Shown piece after piece: positions 1 to 5,728 of a DNA stretch of 5,728 nucleotides. The stretch lies in assembly GCA_029861825.1 (NCBI GenBank), contig JAOTYN010000290.1, positions 1-5,728 of the forward strand, written 5' to 3'. The DNA comes from Cyclobacteriaceae bacterium. GTDB lineage: Bacteria > Bacteroidota > Bacteroidia > Cytophagales > Cyclobacteriaceae. The position numbers were made by a program, and so were the translations under genes. Under the pieces are notes generated by a model. The model saw nothing but the letters and a program-made list of their open reading frames with translations. It made no database searches and was not told where the DNA came from. How positions within the stretch are numbered: position 1 is the first letter of the stretch; every line of letters begins with the position of its first letter.

Positions 1-3000
1 CGACTTCGAGCTCAAAGCGCAAGTAGAAAAGTTTGGCTTCAAGAATTACACTTACACCAATATACTTACCGATGCCCGTTTGGCAAAGGAGCTGTTTATC
101 GGTACGCTGGAAATCGACGATCCCAATCTTAAATTCACCTCCAACGCATCTATTGACCTGAGAGAAGATGTCGATCACATTGCCTTGGAAGCTACCCTGG
201 ACACGGCTTTGTTGAAGCCTCTGAACTTCCTAAACGAAGATGCCAGTCTCAGTACCTATGTGGACCTTGATTTCACGGGCTTAACCCTGGATGAGATCGT
301 GGGATTTGCCAACTTCCGAGACACCCGTTTTTCTTATCGGGGCCAACAACTGGATATAAAAAACCTGGAGGTGATCTCCCAAAAGAAAGTCAATGAACGG
401 CGGGTAAATATCGATTCTGATCGCCTGTCGTTTAACGCCCAGGGCGATTTTGAATTCAGTACTTTGTTTGAAGATGCTCAAAGATTGATCTACGAATATC
501 GATTAAACCTGATAAATGACAAGCAAGGCCTGGCAAGATACTACGCCAATAAAGCACCTCAAGCCCACAATAAGTACCGCATTGACTTCAGCGCAGTTTT
601 TAAGGATGCCAATCCCTTCCTGTCGTTGGTTATTCCGAATCTTAAGTTATCCAATAATACTCCCGTGGAGGGTTATTTCAGGCACGGATTTACCTCCATG
701 CTGGCAGCCAGCAGTACGGTTGATACTCTGCGGTTTAAAAATAACATTGTCTATAACGCTCAGGTAGATCTGAACACCTCAAAGATCAGCGACAGCACCA
801 GTGTTTTGGCGATGGCCTATATAAGTTCCGAGGAGCAAGATATCGGCACTCTGGCCACTACGGAAGATCTGGTTTTTGAAGCCATTTGGTCCGATGATCA
901 TATTGATTTCGAGTCAACCATCAAGGTAAAAGATAATCCTGGAAACAATGCAAATTTAAGCGGCCAGCTGAGTTTTTTAACCGATCGCACCTTGTTAACC
1001 TTTAACAATTCCGATTTCCGTGCACTTAACCAAAAATGGCAGCTGGCCCCGGACAATCAGGTTTCCATTAGTAATCGTGAATTTGATTTCAAGAGTATCA
1101 CCCTGTTTAACAAAGCTCAAAGTATTACCATCAACGGCATCATATCGCCGGATAGTTCCAAAAGATTGCTGGTAGAATTTAACCAATTCGATGTGGGCAA
1201 CCTGAATCCACTGTTGCAGTACAAACTACAGGGAGAGTTGGATGCCAATATTGAATTTAGTAACCTTTTCGGCGAACCGCTTATAAACAGTGGGCTGACC
1301 ATTAGGGATTTCCAAATCGGAAAGTTCCCGGTGGGTGATGTAATAGGTAACTCCCGGTGGAACAATCTAAGCCGGTACTTTGATGTGAGCCTAACCGCCA
1401 TTCGGGAGGGACAAAATGTGGTGGATATAAAAGGCGTTTATACCCCCAAAGTTAAAGAGCAACTTAATTTACTGGCACATTTCAACGGGGCTAGTCTCAA
1501 CTTAGTCGAACCATTCGTTGACCGCACATTTTCAAATTTGCAGGGGTATCTAACGGGCGAAATAAAAGTGGGCGGACCGGTTAACAAACCCCAACTCAAT
1601 GGCAATCTTACGGTGTCGGAGGCGAAATTCCACGTGAACTACTTAAATACCGACTACAGCTACCAGGGCGATGTGTACTTCACTGAAAACAGCTTTGGAG
1701 TAGATAACCAAATATTATATGATGAAAACGGCAATCAGGCCCTAATCAAAGGAGGACTGTTGCACAACGGTTTCAAGCAGCTGCAACTGGATCTGTCCGG
1801 ACAACTATCCAATTTCATGGTGCTGGATACTGATCAGGACCAGAATGATCTTTACTACGGAACTGCTATTGTAAGTGGAGATATTGAGTTCAAGGGTCCC
1901 ATGGGCAATTTTTCCGTGAAAGCCGCGGCCACTTCAGAAAAGGGCACTCGTATCTACATTCCCATAAACGACTATTCCGACGTTGAAGCCAAAGACTATA
2001 TCAATTTTGTCAGTTTCCAGGATACCGTCAATATCGGCAACCCAGATGCCGATGTAAAGCAAGTTAACCTAAGCGGCATCAACCTGGATTTCGATCTAGA
2101 TATCACACCTGACGCCTATATGGAGATCATTTTCGACCTTAAAGCCGGAGATATCATTCGTGGTCGGGGGAATGGTCAGTTGAACCTGTTGATCGATACC
2201 CAGGGAGATTTCAACATGTTTGGTGAATACACCATCCAGCAGGGCGGATACAATTTCACCCTGTATAATATCATCAACAAGGAATTTAACATATTACCCA
2301 CCAGCAAGATCTCCTGGTACGGAGACCCCTATGAAGGAATCCTGGACATTCAGGCCACCTACGAACAAACAGCCGATGTCTCTCCCCTATTCCAGGACCA
2401 GGAAAATGAAGCGGCTGTAAGCCAGCGCTATCCGGCCATTGTGGAACTGGACCTGCAAGGGAAACTGCTGAGCCCGGAAATAGGCTTCGACATTTACCTG
2501 AAAGACGATCAAATGGTTGACCCGGAACTATCCCGGAAAATTCAGGAAATTAAAAACGATGAACAAGCATTGAAAAGACAGGTTTTTAGTCTGATCGTGC
2601 TGCGGCAATTTTCACCGCCAGACGATCTGAGATTGGGCACGGGCAATCCATTAGGAGGCAGTGTGAGTGAATTACTATCCAACCAACTGAGCTACTGGTT
2701 TTCTCAGGTAGATGAGAACCTTGAAATTGACGTGGACCTGAACGGTCTAGATCAGGAAGCCTTGAATACTTTTCAATTACGGCTCAGTTATACATTCCTG
2801 GACGGCCGTTTGCGGGTAACTCGAGAGGGAGGTTTTACCAATACTGTAGAGAGCAAGAGTGATTTCAGCAGTATTGCCGGAGACTGGACCCTGGAATACC
2901 TTTTGTCCCCTGATGGCAAATTCAGGGCCAAGATGTATAACAGAAATACCTATAATTCCCTAAATTCGGGTATTGAAGATGCCTATACTACCCAAGCGGG

Positions 3001-3130
3001 ATTCAGTCTGATACACACCCAAAGCTTTAACACCCTCAATGATCTGTTCAGCAGAGAAAATAAAAAGAAGAAAAATCCTCAGGATGTTTCACTTAACACC
3101 GATTCCTCTGATGAGCCCGACCCTGAGTGA
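1..3130 (+). CDS. tamB: TamB-family translocation/assembly module protein, C-terminal part (5'-truncated by window edge)
   Basis: The frame is open from base 2 to the TGA at 3128-3130, giving 1042 residues with no start; the gene begins left of the window. A TTG at 80-82 lies inside continuous coding sequence and is not the start. The protein is a long run of alternating polar/hydrophobic beta strands, as in AsmA/TamB-like proteins that span the periplasm as a hydrophobic groove. The C-terminal part, roughly residues 640-1000, matches the TamB domain (DUF490): it has a GRGNG turn at about 721-725, followed by the conserved stretch containing DFNMFGEYTIQQGGYNF, then ILPTSKISWYGDPYEG, and later SELLSNQLSYWFSQ and LRLSYTFLDGRLRVTR. 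The tail has a KKKKN patch and then an acidic end. In the family, TamB acts between inner and outer membrane in outer-membrane protein assembly or phospholipid transport; this role is inferred by homology. Bacteroidota homologues are usually about 1400-1700 aa, so a few hundred N-terminal residues, including the membrane anchor, are probably missing. It overlaps the next gene by 20 nt. Confidence 0.93.
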   Translation, partial: DFELKAQVEKFGFKNYTYTNILTDARLAKELFIGTLEIDDPNLKFTSNASIDLREDVDHIALEATLDTALLKPLNFLNEDASLSTYVDLDFTGLTLDEIVGFANFRDTRFSYRGQQLDIKNLEVISQKKVNERRVNIDSDRLSFNAQGDFEFSTLFEDAQRLIYEYRLNLINDKQGLARYYANKAPQAHNKYRIDFSAVFKDANPFLSLVIPNLKLSNNTPVEGYFRHGFTSMLAASSTVDTLRFKNNIVYNAQVDLNTSKISDSTSVLAMAYISSEEQDIGTLATTEDLVFEAIWSDDHIDFESTIKVKDNPGNNANLSGQLSFLTDRTLLTFNNSDFRALNQKWQLAPDNQVSISNREFDFKSITLFNKAQSITINGIISPDSSKRLLVEFNQFDVGNLNPLLQYKLQGELDANIEFSNLFGEPLINSGLTIRDFQIGKFPVGDVIGNSRWNNLSRYFDVSLTAIREGQNVVDIKGVYTPKVKEQLNLLAHFNGASLNLVEPFVDRTFSNLQGYLTGEIKVGGPVNKPQLNGNLTVSEAKFHVNYLNTDYSYQGDVYFTENSFGVDNQILYDENGNQALIKGGLLHNGFKQLQLDLSGQLSNFMVLDTDQDQNDLYYGTAIVSGDIEFKGPMGNFSVKAAATSEKGTRIYIPINDYSDVEAKDYINFVSFQDTVNIGNPDADVKQVNLSGINLDFDLDITPDAYMEIIFDLKAGDIIRGRGNGQLNLLIDTQGDFNMFGEYTIQQGGYNFTLYNIINKEFNILPTSKISWYGDPYEGILDIQATYEQTADVSPLFQDQENEAAVSQRYPAIVELDLQGKLLSPEIGFDIYLKDDQMVDPELSRKIQEIKNDEQALKRQVFSLIVLRQFSPPDDLRLGTGNPLGGSVSELLSNQLSYWFSQVDENLEIDVDLNGLDQEALNTFQLRLSYTFLDGRLRVTREGGFTNTVESKSDFSSIAGDWTLEYLLSPDGKFRAKMYNRNTYNSLNSGIEDAYTTQAGFSLIHTQSFNTLNDLFSRENKKKKNPQDVSLNTDSSDEPDPE

Positions 3131-4025
3131 ATGCATCCGTAAGTTCTTTTGTTTAAGCCTGTTGACCATCCTGGCCCTGTCACCTTTAAAAAGCTCCGAC
3201 AGCCTGGCTGTAGACAGTACGAACCAGGCCAAAGTGCGCCAGTTTGTAATATTCTCGGCAGCAGCTTACGGCGTGGCCCTGTACGGGCTGAATGAAGCCT
3301 GGTACGACGACTTCCCGCGATCGGAGTTTCATTTCTTCAATGATAACCACGAGTGGAAGCAGTTGGACAAAGCAGGCCATTTCTATTCGGCCTTCCATCT
3401 GAGTAATACCGGAATACACTTGCTCAAAAAAGCCGGTGTACCCCAGAAAAAAGCACACTTTTGGGGAGGTATGGTGGGTATTATGATTTTAACCCCAATT
3501 GAGATACTGGACGGATTCTCAGATGAATACGGGGCCTCTTGGGGCGATATCATTGCCAATGTAACCGGGTCTACGGTGGCAATGGGCCAGCACATGTTAT
3601 GGAATGAAGTACGCATTAAGCCCAAGTTCTCCTTCAAAAGCACCTCTTATGCTTCCTACCGACCCAATGTTTTGGGGGATGGTTTCCATGAGCAAATTCT
3701 GAAGGACTATAACGGTCAAACCTACTGGCTTAGCGTAGATCTTTACGCCTTTATGAAATCGAAAAAATTTCCCAAATGGCTGAACATCGCCTTTGGATAT
3801 GGGGCTCAAAACATGGTCTATGCCAATGACCTGCAAAATGAAGTTCAGGGATTCGATTCATACCGGCAGTACTATCTGGCTCTTGACCCGGACCTGAGCC
3901 ATATTCAAAGCAAGAGTAAATTTTTAAATACCTGCCTATACTTGGTGGACCTGATCCATTTGCCGGCTCCCGCATTAGAGTACAATCGTGTCCAGGGATG
4001 GAAATTTCATGCCCTGAGCTTTTAA
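3111..4025 (+). CDS. DUF2279 (YfiM-like) family protein, exported or membrane-associated
   Basis: A 304-aa protein of unknown function, recognised as DUF2279. The N-terminus has basic R10-K11 and a hydrophobic stretch to about residue 26, ending near S-L-A (33); this looks like a Sec signal peptide, and no lipobox cysteine follows it. The family core contains WYDDFPRSEFHFFND (64-78), QLDKAGHFYSAFH (84-96) and DGFSDEYGASWGDIIANVTGS (134-154). The last block resembles the D-x-x-x-G-A-x-x-G-D-x-x-A-N segment of VanZ-like proteins. Hydrophobic stretches at about 44-60 and 117-132 could be membrane helices. The C-terminal half (about 170-304) is rich in aromatic residues and ends in Phe, as I recall for Bacteroidota members; whether it is membrane-inserted is unknown. 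The ATG at 3111 is chosen because it opens the signal peptide directly. An in-frame ATG at 3084 would add nine residues and lengthen the overlap with tamB from 20 to 47 nt. The overlap points to one transcript and translational coupling with tamB, hence an envelope role, but no biochemical function can be assigned. Confidence 0.88.
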   Translation: MSPTLSECIRKFFCLSLLTILALSPLKSSDSLAVDSTNQAKVRQFVIFSAAAYGVALYGLNEAWYDDFPRSEFHFFNDNHEWKQLDKAGHFYSAFHLSNTGIHLLKKAGVPQKKAHFWGGMVGIMILTPIEILDGFSDEYGASWGDIIANVTGSTVAMGQHMLWNEVRIKPKFSFKSTSYASYRPNVLGDGFHEQILKDYNGQTYWLSVDLYAFMKSKKFPKWLNIAFGYGAQNMVYANDLQNEVQGFDSYRQYYLALDPDLSHIQSKSKFLNTCLYLVDLIHLPAPALEYNRVQGWKFHALSF

Positions 4026-4053
4026 CTAGGCTATGTGTTTCCCCAATAATTAT

Positions 4054-4061
4054 TTATTTTG
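4054..4061 (+). promoter_or_regulatory. Possible weak Bacteroidota -7 element upstream of the 132-aa gene
   Basis: TTATTTTG in an A/T-rich gap differs from the Bacteroidota -7 consensus TAnnTTTG at one position. It sits 24 nt before the ATG at 4085. No clear -33 TTG is found at a suitable distance. The gene could equally be read through from the DUF2279 gene, so this is a tentative call. Confidence 0.25.
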
Positions 4062-4084
4062 AGCCTCCATCTAATTTAAGCACT

Positions 4085-4483
4085 ATGGATCTGGTTCAGT
4101 TTATGCAGGATTATGCAAAACAAATCGGTGGTCAGTTCTCCGAATATGATAAGGAAAAGTCAATTATCGTGGTTCCTCTCTCAGAGGGGAGATTCCAGAC
4201 CATAATCGGACGCTACAAAGATTCCCAGTTGTTCAACAAGACCATGATTGTGGTGAGCTCTAAGATCTGTCAGTACAAAGATTCCCACAACCTGGCCGCC
4301 TTACTGGAGGAGAATTCCAATTTGCACTACGCCAAATTTTCAATGGTCGATGATTATCTTAAGGTTGAAGCTTCCGGATTTGTGGATCAGCTTACTGAAG
4401 ACATGCTGAAAGAGATGATCGTAGAAGTAGCGGAAGTCGCAGATAACTGGGAACAAAGGTTGACAGGAGTAGATGTACATTAA
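4085..4483 (+). CDS. Small alpha/beta protein, possibly YbjN/type III secretion chaperone-like fold
   Basis: A 132-aa acidic protein that I do not recognise with certainty. There is no signal peptide or membrane segment, so it is probably cytosolic. Reading by eye, the order is: helix (1-17), three strands (about 18-55, with KSIIVVPL, RFQTIIGRY and TMIVVSS), a short helix with LAALLEEN, two strands (HYAKFSMVDD, YLKVEASGF), then a long C-terminal helix from about 106 to 128. This alpha-beta3-alpha-beta2-alpha order is that of the YbjN/CesT secretion-chaperone-like fold, whose members bind other proteins; this is inference from strand pattern only. YKDS occurs twice, 20 residues apart. The start at 4085 is preferred over an upstream in-frame ATG at 3998 because the extra 29 residues would be out-of-frame translation of the DUF2279 gene end plus the A/T-rich gap, and do not look like protein. 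It lies 59 nt after the DUF2279 stop and 31 nt before rnpB. It could share the upstream transcript or use a weak promoter in the gap. Confidence 0.85.
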   Translation: MDLVQFMQDYAKQIGGQFSEYDKEKSIIVVPLSEGRFQTIIGRYKDSQLFNKTMIVVSSKICQYKDSHNLAALLEENSNLHYAKFSMVDDYLKVEASGFVDQLTEDMLKEMIVEVAEVADNWEQRLTGVDVH

Positions 4484-4501
4484 AAATCCTTCAAATTTTT
4501 A

Positions 4502-4509
4502 TAATTTTG
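4502..4509 (+). promoter_or_regulatory. Bacteroidota -7 promoter element of rnpB
   Basis: TAATTTTG matches the Bacteroidota primary sigma factor -7 consensus TAnnTTTG perfectly. It ends 5-6 nt before 4515-4516, which is where the P1 helix of RNase P RNA begins. The element therefore predicts the same 5' end as the RNA secondary structure does. I see no convincing -33 TTG at the usual spacing; the region around 4480 is A-rich. The nearest TTGACA (4460-4465) lies inside the preceding gene and is too far upstream. Confidence 0.6.
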
Positions 4510-4514
4510 CAATA

Positions 4515-4910
4515 ATGCAAGCTGTCTTATCGCTCCCGAGTTACTCGGGGGAGGAAAGTCCGGGCAACATAGAGCGCCGTACTTCCTAACGGGAAGGTCC
4601 CGGTTTTATCGGGAACAGAGAGTGCCACAGAAAATATACCGCCCCGACCTGTCGGGGTAAGGGTGAAATGGTGAGGTAAGAGCTCACCGCTCTAATGGTG
4701 ACATTAGAGGCAGGGTAAACCTTACGGGTTGAAAGACCAAATAAATTATCCAGTTCCGTTTATCGGGCCATGGGTTGCTCGCCCATGTTCATTCGTGATG
4801 GGATAATGGGTAGGTCGTACGAGATGATCAGTGATGGTCATCCCAGATAAATGATAAGAATCCAGCGGCGAATGTCGTTGGGATACAGAACCCGGCTTAC
4901 AGGCTTGCAT
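4515..4910 (+). ncRNA. rnpB: RNase P RNA, bacterial type A
   Basis: This is the catalytic RNA of ribonuclease P, which removes 5' leaders from pre-tRNAs together with the RnpA protein. Conserved blocks are GAGGAAAGTCCGGGC (4551-4565, CR-I), ACAGAGAGTGCCACAGAAA (4615-4633), GGTAAGGGTGAAA (4656-4668), GCAGGGTAAACC (4710-4721) and ACAGAACCCGGCTTAC (4885-4900, CR-V). Helices that can be traced: P1 ATGCAAGC (4515-4522) with GCTTGCAT (4903-4910); P2 TCTTATC (4525-4531) with GATAAGA (4853-4859); short P3 hairpin (4535-4549); P4 between CR-I and CR-V; P12 (4642-4657); P13 (4670-4688); P14 (4690-4709) with GTGA loop; P15 ATTATCC (4745-4751) with GGATAAT (4801-4807); P16/P17-type hairpin (4769-4787); P18 (4823-4842) with GTGA loop. 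GAGC (4572-4575) can pair with the hairpin loop GCTC (4777-4780), the P6 pseudoknot that marks type A. The GGT after P15 (4809-4811) corresponds to the motif that pairs with the tRNA 3' CCA. The RNA is full length at about 396 nt. Ends are inferred from P1. Confidence 0.97.
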
Positions 4911-4914
4911 TTTT
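4910..4914 (+). terminator. T tract directly after the P1 helix of rnpB
   Basis: Five T residues follow the 3' strand of P1. Together with P1 they could release some polymerase. However, P1 is a long-range helix rather than a local hairpin, and the tract is short, so efficient intrinsic termination is doubtful. The next start codon is only 11 nt further on. Confidence 0.25.
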
Positions 4915-4925
4915 AATGAAATTCT

Positions 4926-5728
4926 ATGGCAAAAATTTTAATAATAGACGACGAGAAAAGCATTCGCAGTACCCTAAAGGAGATCCTGGAATACGAAAAA
5001 TTTACTGTGGAAGAGGCGGAAGACGGCGAATTGGGTCTGGAAATGTTAAAAAAGAATAATTTTGACGTAGTTCTGTGCGATATCAAAATGCCCAAAATGG
5101 ATGGCATTGAGGTACTGGAACGATTCAATCAGGAAGGAAAGGACACCCCCTTTATCATGGTTTCAGCTCATGGAACCATTGAAACTGCAGTAGAAGCCAC
5201 TAAAAAAGGCGCCTTCGACTTCATTCAGAAACCCCCCGACCTTAACCGGCTCTTAGTGACAGTGCGCAATGCTTTGGACCGTTCTACCCTGGTTACAGAA
5301 ACCAAAGTACTGCGAAAAAAAGTAGCCAAGACCTTCGATATTGTGGGAGAGTCGCCTGCCATCGTCAACGTAAAAGACACTATCGATAAAGTAGCTCCTA
5401 CCGAAGCGCGAGTATTGATAACCGGACACAACGGAACCGGTAAAGAACTGGTAGCTAAATGGCTGCACGAAAAAAGCAGCCGTTCCAATGGGCCCCTGGT
5501 AGAGGTCAACTGTGCGGCTATTCCGGCTGAGCTGATTGAAAGCGAACTATTTGGGCATGAAAAAGGGGCTTTTACTTCCGCAATAAAACAACGTCGTGGT
5601 AAGTTCGAGCAAGCCAATGGAGGCACTTTATTCTTGGACGAGATCGGGGATATGAGCTTGTCAGCACAGGCTAAGGTATTGCGGGCCTTGCAGGAAAACA
5701 AAATTACCCGGGTAGGTGGTGATAAGGA
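4926..5728 (+). CDS. Sigma-54-dependent NtrC-family response regulator (receiver + AAA+), 3'-truncated by window edge
   Basis: The first 267 residues of a two-component transcription activator; the frame is open to the right edge. The receiver domain (about 1-120) has the acidic pair D8/D9, phosphoacceptor D52 in LCDIKMPKMDG, S80 and K102-P103, so all phosphorylation residues are present. After a linker (about 121-137) the AAA+ domain begins at IVGESPAI: Walker A GHNGTGKE (167-174), FGHEKGAFTSA (209-219, the sigma-54-contacting loop) and Walker B GGTLFLDE (232-239). In the family, phosphorylation drives oligomerisation and ATP hydrolysis opens sigma-54 promoters. The rest of the AAA+ domain and the expected Fis-type DNA-binding helix-turn-helix lie beyond the edge; full members are about 380-470 aa. 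The ATG at 4926 opens directly into the receiver's first strand; the ATG at 4916 is in another frame. There is no Shine-Dalgarno, as usual in this phylum. Oddities are GAFTSA in place of GAFTGA and HN in place of the usual ES in Walker A. The sensor kinase partner is not visible, and targets cannot be inferred. Confidence 0.95.
   Translation, partial: MAKILIIDDEKSIRSTLKEILEYEKFTVEEAEDGELGLEMLKKNNFDVVLCDIKMPKMDGIEVLERFNQEGKDTPFIMVSAHGTIETAVEATKKGAFDFIQKPPDLNRLLVTVRNALDRSTLVTETKVLRKKVAKTFDIVGESPAIVNVKDTIDKVAPTEARVLITGHNGTGKELVAKWLHEKSSRSNGPLVEVNCAAIPAELIESELFGHEKGAFTSAIKQRRGKFEQANGGTLFLDEIGDMSLSAQAKVLRALQENKITRVGGDK

Noticed and set aside
80..82. TTG as start codon of the TamB protein
   Set aside because: The reading frame continues without a stop to the left edge and the upstream residues have the same beta-strand character, so this is an internal Leu codon.
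995..1401. Minus-strand open frames within tamB
   Set aside because: They are antisense shadows of a long, continuous, family-consistent + strand gene and show no domain features.
3998..4084. N-terminal extension of the 132-aa protein from an ATG at 3998
   Set aside because: It would overlap the DUF2279 end by 28 nt and encode a stretch with no resemblance to the compact fold that begins at 4085.
4460..4465. TTGACA as a sigma-70-type -35 box for rnpB
   Set aside because: It lies inside the preceding coding sequence, 36 nt upstream of the -7 element, which is too far; Bacteroidota promoters do not use this hexamer in that way.
4642..4657. CCCCGAC/GTCGGGG inverted repeat as a rho-independent terminator
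   Set aside because: It is not followed by a T tract and corresponds to helix P12 of RNase P RNA.
4913..5701. Minus-strand open frames opposite the response regulator
   Set aside because: They mirror the receiver and AAA+ coding sequence, which has clear motifs on the + strand; their translations are Ser-rich and without family features.

Overview
The window looks like chromosomal core DNA from a member of the Bacteroidota. The grounds are a long TamB protein of the Bacteroidota type, a DUF2279 protein of the kind common in that phylum, a perfect TAnnTTTG (Bacteroidota -7) promoter element in front of rnpB, and gene starts without Shine-Dalgarno sequences. A Cytophagales-like source is a guess from overall flavour only. 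All genes are on the + strand. I see no mobile element, tRNA, CRISPR array or sign of recent transfer.

Layout: (1) 1-3130, the C-terminal 1042 residues of a TamB-family envelope protein whose start lies left of the window. (2) 3111-4025, a DUF2279 (YfiM-like) exported or membrane protein that overlaps the tamB stop by 20 nt, so the two are probably translationally coupled. (3) 4085-4483, a 132-aa acidic alpha/beta protein that I cannot name securely and that may have a YbjN/type III chaperone-like fold. (4) 4515-4910, rnpB, a complete type A RNase P RNA whose helices P1, P2, P4, the P6 pseudoknot, P12-P16 and P18 can be traced by eye. (5) 4926-5728, a sigma-54-dependent NtrC-family response regulator (receiver plus AAA+ domain) cut by the right edge.

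Functionally, genes 1 and 2 concern the cell envelope: TamB in lipid or outer-membrane biogenesis, DUF2279 unknown. rnpB is the tRNA-processing ribozyme and has its own recognisable promoter. The response regulator starts about 15 nt after the rnpB 3' end with no visible promoter or classical terminator between them. It is therefore probably transcribed through rnpB or from a promoter inside it.

I see no clear candidate for a new biological system. The points most worth a second look are the rnpB/response-regulator junction, the non-canonical GAFTSA and GHNGTGKE motifs of the AAA+ domain, and the small unnamed protein before rnpB.
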